This document shows, piece by piece, positions 6,569-12,718 of a stretch of 13,359 nucleotides of DNA. Positions within the stretch are counted from its first letter, which is position 1; every line of letters begins with the position of its first letter. A program made the translations under genes and the position numbers. The stretch comes from Lachnospiraceae bacterium (GTDB taxonomy: Bacteria; Bacillota; Clostridia; Lachnospirales; Lachnospiraceae): assembly GCA_900770325.1 (NCBI GenBank), contig CAAGKE010000016.1, positions 1 to 13,359 on the forward strand, given 5' to 3'. The notes beneath the pieces are model-generated. The model saw nothing but the letters and a program-made list of their open reading frames with translations. It did no database searches and had not been told where the DNA came from.

Positions 6569-7445
6569 CTGCTTTCACCTTCCTTTTCCGCTCCCGCCCC
6601 AGAATCAGAATAATCAGGAACAGCGCAGCCGTAATGAATTTCAGATCGGTGGACTGGAAACCAAACTTGATTGCGATTGCCACACAGGCTTTGTAAATAA
6701 CTGAGCCAATCACAACACTGGAGGTTACCCGTAAAAAAGTAATTCGTTTAAACAGGCTGGTTCCGATAATCACACTGGCCAGTCCGATTACCATTGTTCC
6801 GGTACCAAAGGAAACATCAAAATAGCGCTGCTGCTGGGCAAAAACACAGCCGCTTAATGACACCAGACCATTGGCAATGGCAAGGCCTACGATCTTCACC
6901 CTTCCTTCATCCACCGCCATGGCAGTTACAATTGCCTCATTGTCTCCCACAGCCCGAAGGATAAATCCGGATTTGGTATGCAGATACCAGTCAAGAATAT
7001 ATTTCATCACCAGGGTGATCACAAAAATCACCAGCACAGTCTGAAATTTCTTCATAGTCTCCGGTATCAGTCCATTGATAAAACCATTATCAAAAATCGT
7101 TGTCTTATTATAAATAGGAAGGTTTGCCCTGCCTGCAATACGCAGATTAACTGTATACAAAGCAGTCATCATAATAATGCCGGAAAGCAGGTCCCGCACC
7201 TTCAGTTTTACATGGATCAGCCCGGTACAGACACCCACCAGCGCTCCCAGCAGAAAGCTTACCGGAAGCGTCAGAAGAGGGTTTATATCCTTACTGATCA
7301 TCACAGCAGTGATGGCAGCCCCCATGGGGAAGCTGCCGTCCACTGTCAGGTCGGGAAAGTCCAATATTTTGTAGGTAATGTATATGCCCAGTGCCATAAT
7401 GGAATAGATCAGGCCCTGTTCTAATACACTGATGAGAAGTGTCAA
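6561..7445 (-). CDS. trpY: ABC transporter permease, predicted tryptophan importer
   Basis: The 294-residue protein is hydrophobic throughout, with about eight membrane segments and a basic C-terminal tail (GRERKRKVKA). The N-terminal ALGIYITYKILDFPDLTVDGSFPMGAA stretch is typical of the permease family paired with ABC_sub_bind lipoproteins (COG4120-like), related to the branched-chain amino acid/ribose permease fold. The start is a TTG at 7445: GGAGG (7458-7454) lies eight bases before it, and the next ATG would delete the first half of the first membrane helix. The gene begins 17 bases after the lipoprotein stop and overlaps the ATPase gene by 8 bases, so the three are one operon. Substrate specificity is inferred from the T-box. 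Confidence 0.9.
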   Translation of the reverse strand: MTLLISVLEQGLIYSIMALGIYITYKILDFPDLTVDGSFPMGAAITAVMISKDINPLLTLPVSFLLGALVGVCTGLIHVKLKVRDLLSGIIMMTALYTVNLRIAGRANLPIYNKTTIFDNGFINGLIPETMKKFQTVLVIFVITLVMKYILDWYLHTKSGFILRAVGDNEAIVTAMAVDEGRVKIVGLAIANGLVSLSGCVFAQQQRYFDVSFGTGTMVIGLASVIIGTSLFKRITFLRVTSSVVIGSVIYKACVAIAIKFGFQSTDLKFITAALFLIILILGRERKRKVKADA

Positions 7446-7462
7446 TTTTAGTTCCTCCAGAT

Positions 7463-9043
7463 TTATTCAACGGTAATGGTATCAAATACCTCAGCAGCTT
7501 CTGCTACCATTTCCTCATCCAGTTCAATGCCAAGCTTTTCTGCTTCTTCCATATTTACATACAGACTTGCGCCTTCGCAGATTTCATACGGCGTCTCTGC
7601 TGCAGTAGCTTCGCCCTTCAAAATCGCTGCTGCCATTTCACCAGTCTGTTTGCCCAGTTCCACGTAGTCAATACCCATAGATGCCAGGCAGCCGCTCTTT
7701 ACCTGCTCCACTTCACTGCCGAATACCGGAATATTTGCTTCGTTTGCATATGCCAGAACAGTCTGCAGGGCAGATACTACCGTATTATCGGTCAGGTTGG
7801 AGATACAATCTACCTTGCCTACCAGATCTGCTGCTGCCATATCCACATCTGCGATGGTATTGATACCGGTCTCTACGATTTCAAATCCGTACTCCGGTGC
7901 AGCTGCTTTGTATTCCTCAATGGTACTTACAGAATTTGCTTCGCTGGTGGTATAAATAATACCGATCTTTTCCGCATCCGGCATAATCTCACGGATCATT
8001 TTCAGCTGTTCTTCCACCGGCAGCTTATCGGAAGTACCGGTTACATTTCCAGTGGAAACACCCTCTTCATCTGCCAGTCCTGCAGCTACCGGATCAGATA
8101 CGGCTGTATATACCACCGGAATTTCCGTATCCATTGCAGAATTGTAAGCGCTCATAGCACTGGGAGTAGCGATGGCACAGATCATATCCACACCGTCAGA
8201 TACATAAGAATCAGCAATTGTGCTGGCTGTACCCGTATCTGCCTGTGAGTTATCATACTCTACAGTCAGGTTTTCTCCTTCTACAAAGCCTTCCGCTGCC
8301 AGACCTTCCAGAAATCCTTCCCGGCAATTATCCAGAGATCCATGCTCTGCAAACTGAGAAATACCAATCTTATATTCTCCATCTACCAGCTCTGCAGCTG
8401 CCTCGGAAGCCTCTTCGGTTGCTGCTTCTGTGACTTCTTCCGCCTTCTCACTGATGCCTTCTGTGGCTTCCTCGGTTGCTTCCTCTGTTGCCTCTTCAGT
8501 TGCTTCCTCGGTTGCCTCTTCGGTCACTTCTTCAGTTGCTTCCTCTGTTGCCTCTTCGGTTACTTCCTCGGTTGCCTCTTCGGTTACTTCTTCGGTTACT
8601 TCCTCGGTTGCCTCTTCGGTTACTTCCTCGGTTGCCTCTTCGGTCACTTCTTCGGTTACTTCCTCGGTTGCCTCTTCGGTCACTTCTTCTGTTGCTGCTT
8701 CGGTTGCTTCTTCTGTTGCTGCTTCGGTCGCTTCTTCTGTTACCTCTTCAGTCGCTTCTTCGGTTGCTTCTTCTGTTACCTCTTCAGTCGCTTCTTCGGT
8801 TGCTTCTTCGGTTGCTTCCTCGCTGGCTTTCTCAGTTACAACCTCAGTTGCTGCTTCTGTAGCTGCTTCCGTTGCAGCCTCAGTTGCTGCTTCTGTAGCT
8901 GCTTCCGTTACTGCCTCGGTTGCTGCTTCTGTTACTGCTTCTGTTGCCGGTGCCTCTGTTTCTTTTGATTTTGAACCGCAGCCAGCAGCCAGTGCAGCTA
9001 CCATTGCAGTACTCAGAACCAATGCAAGTGTTTTCTTTTTCAT
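7463..9043 (-). CDS. trpX: ABC transporter substrate-binding lipoprotein with very long acidic repeat linker (ABC_sub_bind family)
   Basis: A 526-residue lipoprotein. The N-terminus MKKKTLALVLSTAMVAALAAGC is a lipoprotein signal with lipobox LAAGC, so Cys22 should be the lipidated residue. Residues 34-201 are 42 consecutive tetrapeptides (TEAA, TEEA, TEEV), followed by a few looser units to about 220. The periplasmic-binding-like domain runs from 221 (DGEYKIGISQFAEHGSLDN) to the end, and segments such as ICAIATPSAMSAYNS and IPVVYTAVSDPVAAGL match the ABC_sub_bind family (COG2984/TrpX type). Its usual size is near 300-330 residues with a short linker, so the linker accounts for the extra length. 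The start has AAGGAGG nine bases upstream. It is the first gene after a tryptophan-type T-box, which suggests tryptophan as ligand; related proteins bind other aromatic or amino-acid-like ligands, so this is inference. Confidence 0.9.
   Translation of the reverse strand: MKKKTLALVLSTAMVAALAAGCGSKSKETEAPATEAVTEAATEAVTEAATEAATEAATEAATEAATEVVTEKASEEATEEATEEATEEVTEEATEEATEEVTEEATEAATEEATEAATEEVTEEATEEVTEEVTEEATEEVTEEATEEVTEEVTEEATEEVTEEATEEATEEVTEEATEEATEEATEEATEEATEGISEKAEEVTEAATEEASEAAAELVDGEYKIGISQFAEHGSLDNCREGFLEGLAAEGFVEGENLTVEYDNSQADTGTASTIADSYVSDGVDMICAIATPSAMSAYNSAMDTEIPVVYTAVSDPVAAGLADEEGVSTGNVTGTSDKLPVEEQLKMIREIMPDAEKIGIIYTTSEANSVSTIEEYKAAAPEYGFEIVETGINTIADVDMAAADLVGKVDCISNLTDNTVVSALQTVLAYANEANIPVFGSEVEQVKSGCLASMGIDYVELGKQTGEMAAAILKGEATAAETPYEICEGASLYVNMEEAEKLGIELDEEMVAEAAEVFDTITVE
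8441..8944 (-). repeat. 12-bp tandem repeat array inside trpX (42 units)
   Basis: The array is 504 bp, exactly 42 x 12, encoding T/S-E-x-x tetrads. The first nine units are mostly TEAA/TEAV, then thirty are nearly all TEEA/TEEV. Third-base variation (GTT/GTC/GTA, TCT/TCG/TCC on the plus strand) shows many units are not recent identical copies, though several adjacent blocks are near-identical. About 70 Glu against 2 Lys give a net charge near -68. Because the unit is a multiple of three, slippage changes linker length without a frameshift. The opposite strand is open in several frames across the array, an artefact of the repeat. Confidence 0.95.
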
Positions 9044-9066
9044 GATAAATATCCTCCTTTTGACTT

Positions 9067-9375
9067 AAAAAAGCGTCTCAAGTATAAACTTGAGACGCTA
9101 ATAAACAATTATTACCGCGGTACCACTCAATTTGGCAATGCCCACTTTCATACACAATTCATGTATCCTCATTGATAACGGGTTCGGTTCCCGGCATAGC
9201 CTACTTCTTTTCCGGTACTGACATTTACTTTCTTTCATGTCCCGACCTTCCAGGTTCAGCCTGCCCTCAAAAGTCCATTCAGTTTATCTTCCGGTACTGC
9301 ACTTCCACCGCCTGCAGTTCTCTGAATCCTTTCAATAAACTTACTTCTCTTTCTCACAGGTTTAAAAATATAACT
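9067..9375 (-). ncRNA. T-box riboswitch, predicted tryptophan-specific (UGG specifier), leader of trpXYZ
   Basis: Read on the minus strand. Stem I: CCTG/CAGG and AAAG/CTTT close the base, AGTA (the S-turn strand) faces GAA, and AGTTTAT/ATAAACT form the helix above. Directly after GAA comes TGG followed by A (9277-9275), the specifier codon for Trp. The distal part has CAGAGAACTGCAGGCGGTGG, matching the conserved AG bulge and apical loop. CCGTTATC (from 9183) and AATGAGG match the stem IIA/B region. The T-box GAG-TGGTACC-GCGG (9128-9115) forms an antiterminator by pairing TTGAG with CTCAA of the terminator arm. The terminator is a perfect 12-bp stem (9072-9083/9088-9099) with a U-run at 9071-9067. 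By the known mechanism, uncharged tRNA stabilises the antiterminator and lets transcription reach trpX, 24 bases on. Confidence 0.93.
9072..9099 (-). terminator. Conditional terminator of the T-box leader
   Basis: AGCGTCTCAAGT and ACTTGAGACGCT pair perfectly around a 4-base loop, followed on the minus strand by a run of Ts (9071-9067). The 5' arm in minus-strand order shares CGTCTCAA with the antiterminator, the expected mutually exclusive pairing. Confidence 0.93.
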
Positions 9376-9381
9376 ATTGAC

Positions 9382-9410
9382 AGATTAGTACAAAACCGCG
9401 GATTTGTCAA
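9382..9410 (-). promoter_or_regulatory. Sigma-A-type promoter of the T-box-trpXYZ operon
   Basis: Minus strand TTGACA (9410-9405, perfect) and TAATCT (9387-9382) with a 17-bp spacer. Transcription should begin near 9375. The -35 box lies nine bases after the pnp stop codon. The boxes are part of a 7-bp inverted repeat ATTGACA...TGTCAAT (9411-9405 and 9382-9376). Confidence 0.75.
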
Positions 9411-9418
9411 TTAATTTT

Positions 9419-11512
9419 TTACATTCCAGGTTTTACATCTTTGATGCTAAAGCTCATTCTGCCCATCTTATCCTTACCCAGGCAGACAACTTTTACCTTA
9501 TCACCCAGCGTCAGCACATCCTCTACCCGGTTGATTCTCTCTTTTGCAATCTTGGAAATATGAACCATTCCCTCTTTGCCCGGAGCAAATTCAATAAATG
9601 CGCCAAAATCTTTGATGCTGACTACTTCACCGGAAAGTACCATACCTTCTGCAAAGTCCGTGGTAATGATCTTGATCATATTGATGGCCTTATCCATCAT
9701 TTCCTTATCTGTTCCGCATACGGACACTGCGCCGTCATCTGTAATATCGATCTTTACGCCGGTACGCTCAATAATTGTATTGATGGTCTTTCCTCTCTGG
9801 CCAACCACATCACCGATCTTCTGAGGATCGATCTGAATCTGGATAATCTTCGGCGCATATTTGGAAACGGCTTCTCTCGGCTTCGCGATACAGGGAGTCA
9901 TAACCTCATTCAGAATATACTCTCTCGCTTCCTTTGTACGGGCAATCGCCTCTTCTACGATCGGACGGGTCAGGCCGTGAATCTTAATATCCATCTGAAT
10001 AGCAGTGATACCGTCATGAGTACCGGCCACCTTAAAGTCCATATCACCAAAGAAATCCTCAAGGCCCTGAATATCCGTAAGGACAATGTAATCATCATCC
10101 GTCTCACCGGTTACCAGGCCACAGGAAATACCGGCCACCTGTTTCTTAATGGGAACACCTGCCGCCATCAGAGACATGGTAGAAGCACAGATACTTGCCT
10201 GGGAAGTAGAACCGTTTGACTCAAAGGTCTCAGAAACGGTACGGATCGCATAGGGGAATTCTTCCTCAGAGGGAAGTACAGGAACCAGCGCCCGCTCTGC
10301 CAGAGCTCCATGACCGATCTCACGTCTTCCCGGTCCTCTGGAGGGCTTTGTCTCTCCTACAGAGTAGGACGGGAAATTATAATGATGCATATAGCGCTTA
10401 TTCACTTCATTTTCATCCAGGCCATCGATCCGCTGCATGTCGGAAAGGGGAGCCAGCGTAGTCACCGTGCAGATCTGAGTCTGTCCACGGGTAAACATTG
10501 CAGAACCATGCACTCTCGGAATCAGATCCACTTCTGCTGCCAGCGGACGGATCTGCTTAATCTCACGGCCGTCCGGACGCTTGTGATCCTTCAGGATCAT
10601 TTTACGTACAGTTTTCTTCTGATACTGATACACAGCCTCACCCAGAACAGGCAGCCACTCTTCTTTATCTGCAAATGCCTCTTCCAGCTTCTCGGTGATC
10701 TGACGGATATTTTCCTCACGAACCTGTTTTACATCTGTAAATACAGCTTCCTCCATCTCCTGAGGAGTCACGATCCGCATCATCTCATCAAACATCTCCT
10801 GGGGAATCGCACAGCTTTCATAAGCATGCTTTTCTTTTCCTACTTCCGCCACGATCTGATTGATAAAAGCAATGATGGTCTGATTAATATCATGTGCCAT
10901 ATAGATCGCTTCGATCATCTTCGCTTCCGGAATCTCATTTGCTCCTGCTTCGATCATGATCACCTTCTGGCTGGTGGAAGCCACCGTCAGCTGAAGATCA
11001 CCATTCTTCCATTGCTCCTGAGAAGGATTGATCACAAATTCGCCATCTACCAGACCAACCTGAGTCATGGCGCAGGGACCATCAAAAGGAATATCAGAAA
11101 TACAGGTAGCAATAGAAGAACCCAACATCGCCACCAGCTCCGGACGGCACTGGGGATCAACGGACATAACCAGGTTGTTTAAAGTCACATCATTTCTGTA
11201 ATCCTTGGGAAACAGGGGACGCATGGGACGGTCGATTACACGGGCAGTCAGCACCGCATTTTCAGAAGCCTTTCCTTCACGCTTATTAAAGCCCCCCGGA
11301 ATCTTTCCTACTGAATACAGCTTTTCTTCAAATTCCACGCTCAGCGGGAAAAAGTCAATTCCTTCCCTCGGCTTATCGGACGCAGTAGCCGTAGAAAGGA
11401 TCGTTGTGTCACCATAATGCATAAATGCAGCACCATTTGCCTGAGCCGCAACCCTGCCCACGTCTACGCTAAGGGTTCTTCCGGCTAATTCCATTGAAAA
11501 AGTCTTATACAT
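9419..11512 (-). CDS. pnp: Polyribonucleotide nucleotidyltransferase (PNPase)
   Basis: PNPase degrades RNA 3' to 5' with phosphate, releasing nucleoside diphosphates; in Firmicutes it is the main mRNA exonuclease. At 697 residues it has the full architecture. The first RNase PH domain starts at the N-terminus (AGRTLSVDVGRVAAQANGA) and includes the family's conserved PGGFNKREGK. A helical linker and the second RNase PH domain follow, with GRREIGHGALAERAL, the phosphate-binding SNGSTS (432-437) and catalytic Asp residues in GDMDFKVAG (490, 492). A KH domain spans about 552-615, its GxxG loop reading GQRG (571-574). The S1 domain is about 620-690 (GEVVSIKDFGAFIEF). The ATG at 11512 has GAAAGGA upstream. 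It follows rpsO with a structured 204-bp gap. No separate terminator is visible before the T-box promoter. Confidence 0.97.
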   Translation of the reverse strand: MYKTFSMELAGRTLSVDVGRVAAQANGAAFMHYGDTTILSTATASDKPREGIDFFPLSVEFEEKLYSVGKIPGGFNKREGKASENAVLTARVIDRPMRPLFPKDYRNDVTLNNLVMSVDPQCRPELVAMLGSSIATCISDIPFDGPCAMTQVGLVDGEFVINPSQEQWKNGDLQLTVASTSQKVIMIEAGANEIPEAKMIEAIYMAHDINQTIIAFINQIVAEVGKEKHAYESCAIPQEMFDEMMRIVTPQEMEEAVFTDVKQVREENIRQITEKLEEAFADKEEWLPVLGEAVYQYQKKTVRKMILKDHKRPDGREIKQIRPLAAEVDLIPRVHGSAMFTRGQTQICTVTTLAPLSDMQRIDGLDENEVNKRYMHHYNFPSYSVGETKPSRGPGRREIGHGALAERALVPVLPSEEEFPYAIRTVSETFESNGSTSQASICASTMSLMAAGVPIKKQVAGISCGLVTGETDDDYIVLTDIQGLEDFFGDMDFKVAGTHDGITAIQMDIKIHGLTRPIVEEAIARTKEAREYILNEVMTPCIAKPREAVSKYAPKIIQIQIDPQKIGDVVGQRGKTINTIIERTGVKIDITDDGAVSVCGTDKEMMDKAINMIKIITTDFAEGMVLSGEVVSIKDFGAFIEFAPGKEGMVHISKIAKERINRVEDVLTLGDKVKVVCLGKDKMGRMSFSIKDVKPGM

Positions 11513-11540
11513 ATTTTTTCCTTTCTTAATCTTAAAATGA

Positions 11541-11652
11541 ACGAAATCTTCTCCGAAACAACTGAAAAATCCACTTTCTGAGATGGCGGAATGTCTGCCT
11601 CAAGTCAGATTCTAAATGGCCTTTTCAGTGGTCTCGGCAATTCCGATTTCGT
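11541..11652 (-). promoter_or_regulatory. Long double-stranded hairpin in the pnp leader
   Basis: Two nested inverted repeats: ACGAAATC (11541-11548) with GATTTCGT (11645-11652), 8 bp perfect; and 11553-11568 with 11622-11637, where 14 of 16 positions pair as Watson-Crick and one more as G-U. The inner 53 bases have weaker pairing options such as TGAG/CTCA. It ends about 28 bases before the pnp ATG. In E. coli a comparable pnp leader stem is cut by RNase III and then used by PNPase to repress itself; a similar role here is inference. Confidence 0.65.
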
Positions 11653-11683
11653 CCGGTCATCGGGTTACTCTTTGCAACGCAGT

Positions 11684-11708
11684 AAAAGGGCGGAAAATCC
11701 GCCCTTTT
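11684..11708 (-). terminator. Intrinsic terminator after rpsO
   Basis: AAAAGGGCGGA and TCCGCCCTTTT form an 11-bp perfect stem with a 3-base loop. In the minus direction the U-tract is only four bases (TTTTAC), so some read-through into pnp is likely, in keeping with partial termination between these genes in other bacteria. Confidence 0.85.
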
Positions 11709-11716
11709 TGTTTGAA

Positions 11717-11983
11717 TTATTTTCTGATTCCCAGTTTTGCAATTAAAGCACGGTATCCTTCAATATCAGTTTTCTTTAAATAAGCCAGAAGACCTCTTCT
11801 CTGACCTACCATTTTCAGAAGACCTCTTCTTGAATGATGATCCTTCGGGTTATTCTGCAGATGCTCGGTCAGCTCCTGGATTCTGGCTGTCAGTACTGCT
11901 ACCTGAACCTCCGGTGAACCGGTATCGCCGGGCTTTCTTGCATATTCTGCGATAATTGCCTGTTTCTTTTCTTTAGAAATCAT
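11717..11983 (-). CDS. rpsO: 30S ribosomal protein S15
   Basis: The 88-residue protein has normal S15 length and conserved features: GDTGSPEVQVAVLTARI for the early helices, then KDHHSRRGLLKMVGQRRGLLAYL, which binds the 16S rRNA central-domain three-way junction. S15 is an early assembly protein of the small subunit. The ATG at 11983 has AAGGAGG nine bases upstream. It has its own promoter, a folded leader and a terminator, and precedes pnp, the usual bacterial order. ribF lies upstream but is separated by a small membrane-protein gene and a repeat-rich gap. Confidence 0.98.
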   Translation of the reverse strand: MISKEKKQAIIAEYARKPGDTGSPEVQVAVLTARIQELTEHLQNNPKDHHSRRGLLKMVGQRRGLLAYLKKTDIEGYRALIAKLGIRK

Positions 11984-12009
11984 GATAAAATCCTCCTTAA
12001 ATTTTCATC

Positions 12010-12058
12010 GCCAAATACTAAGAAACGGTCGGAGTTGTCCAGATTTCTGAGTATCGGC
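12010..12058 (-). promoter_or_regulatory. Structured rpsO leader, candidate S15 autoregulatory element
   Basis: Bases 12044-12058 and 12010-12025 are complementary over GCC, ATACT and AGAAA blocks, broken by one bulge and one mismatch. The enclosed 18 bases can form a short GG/CC-containing pairing. The hairpin fills most of the roughly 87-base leader and ends about 12 bases before the ribosome site. S15 represses its own mRNA through leader folds in several bacterial phyla; whether this fold is one of them is inferred from position only. Confidence 0.5.
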
Positions 12059-12076
12059 TAAATTTCATACTTGTTC

Positions 12077-12105
12077 AATATACCATACTGACCCGCTTTC
12101 GTCAA
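12077..12105 (-). promoter_or_regulatory. Sigma-A-type promoter of rpsO
   Basis: Minus strand TTGACG (12105-12100) and TATATT (12082-12077), 17-bp spacer. Transcription should begin near 12070. The -35 box is directly next to a 24-bp tandem duplication that occupies its upstream side. Confidence 0.8.
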
Positions 12106-12106
12106 C

Positions 12107-12154
12107 ACATTTTTGGCAGTTACTGTTCAGACATTTTTGGCAGTTACTGTTCAG
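12107..12154. repeat. Perfect 24-bp tandem duplication upstream of the rpsO promoter
   Basis: Bases 12107-12130 and 12131-12154 are identical. Each unit is ACATTTTTGGCA followed by GTTACTGTTCAG, the second half being the left arm of the dispersed palindromic element found elsewhere in the window. Confidence 0.92.
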
Positions 12155-12245
12155 ATGCATCCCAGGACGACGTTTCGAAGCAGGCGTACATCTCACGGAA
12201 ACGGGACAACGCTTCGATGAACTAACCGCCAGCGTGAACAGTGAC
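12143..12245. repeat. Larger inverted-repeat element related to the 27-bp palindromes
   Basis: GTTACTGTTCA (12143-12153) and GTGAACAGTGAC (12234-12245) form an inverted repeat matching at 10 of 11 positions, separated by 80 bases. Inside it a second inverted repeat, TCGAAGC (12175-12181) and GCTTCGA (12211-12217), is nested. No credible gene lies within. It occupies most of the 166-bp gap between the DUF3592-like gene and the rpsO promoter. Confidence 0.6.
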
Positions 12246-12271
12246 TTGGCGCGAAGCAGTATCAATAACGG

Positions 12272-12718
12272 TCATTTATTTGTTCGTGCGGCAAACAGCC
12301 CGAAAAGAACACAGCCTGCCAGAATACAGACCACGCCCAGGGCCGAAAAGACCTCTGGCAGAATATCCAGGGCAGTATTTTTTACGATCACATAATCAGT
12401 GGGATCATCCTTATCGTAATTCAGACGTATCTCCTGATTTAACCTGTACGCGCTGGGATATGAGCCTTCCGGATGTGTAATTTTATATAGCTTGCCTTCT
12501 GCATAAAATTCAAAGACCGGATAATAGCAGTTTTTATATATCCGGATCTGGTCCTGGCTTACCGGCTCCTGAAGGAGCAGATCCACTACCCGGGCTGTGA
12601 CCCGGCCCTTGCGGGGCTCCTTATAATTTACATACACCCTGCATAATGCGCCCGCGATCAGCAGCAGGAAACCCAGGATCACCAGGAATAAGCTGGCTGT
12701 CCACAAAGTCTTATCCAC
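12272..12718 (-). CDS. Small two-helix membrane protein, DUF3592-like
   Basis: Predicted 148 residues with a hydrophobic helix at each end: TLWTASLFLVILGFLLLIAGALC near residues 4-26 and the C-terminal DILPEVFSALGVVCILAGCVLFGLFAA. Between them is a soluble part with VTARVVDLL, a YYPVFEFYAEGKLY segment and IRLNYDKDDPTDYVI, the pattern of DUF3592 proteins, whose function is unknown. The start is taken as GTG at 12718, because AAAGGAG lies seven bases upstream and the first helix begins at once; the same frame stays open to 12859, but that extension runs through ribF coding sequence. It overlaps the ribF stop by 8 bases, so translation is probably coupled. No clear terminator follows. Confidence 0.75.
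   Translation of the reverse strand: MDKTLWTASLFLVILGFLLLIAGALCRVYVNYKEPRKGRVTARVVDLLLQEPVSQDQIRIYKNCYYPVFEFYAEGKLYKITHPEGSYPSAYRLNQEIRLNYDKDDPTDYVIVKNTALDILPEVFSALGVVCILAGCVLFGLFAARTNK

Noticed and set aside
7439..8248. 269-codon plus-strand frame opposite trpX
   Set aside because: Antisense shadow of the ABC_sub_bind domain, with Cys/His/Tyr-rich random translation.
8441..8944. CRISPR-like array
   Set aside because: The units are 12 bp, contiguous and without spacers, and are in frame with trpX.
8342..9068. Open frames of about 130-210 codons on the plus strand rich in Ser-Val-Ala, Cys-Phe or Leu repeats
   Set aside because: They are the complement of the 12-bp array in trpX. A 12-bp unit without stops keeps all frames open; none has a ribosome site or a non-repetitive domain.
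9404..11182. Two long plus-strand open frames opposite pnp
   Set aside because: They are antisense to a complete PNPase, with no ribosome sites or recognisable protein features.
11665..11686. Possible further copy of the palindrome family between rpsO and pnp (GTTACT...CAGTAA)
   Set aside because: Only the outer 5-6 bases match and the centre differs in length and sequence; this is within chance for a short palindrome.
12065..12265. 66-codon minus-strand frame between rpsO and the DUF3592-like gene
   Set aside because: It lies over the 24-bp tandem duplication and the rpsO promoter; its repeated LNSNCQKC motif is a product of the DNA repeat, and there is no good ribosome site.
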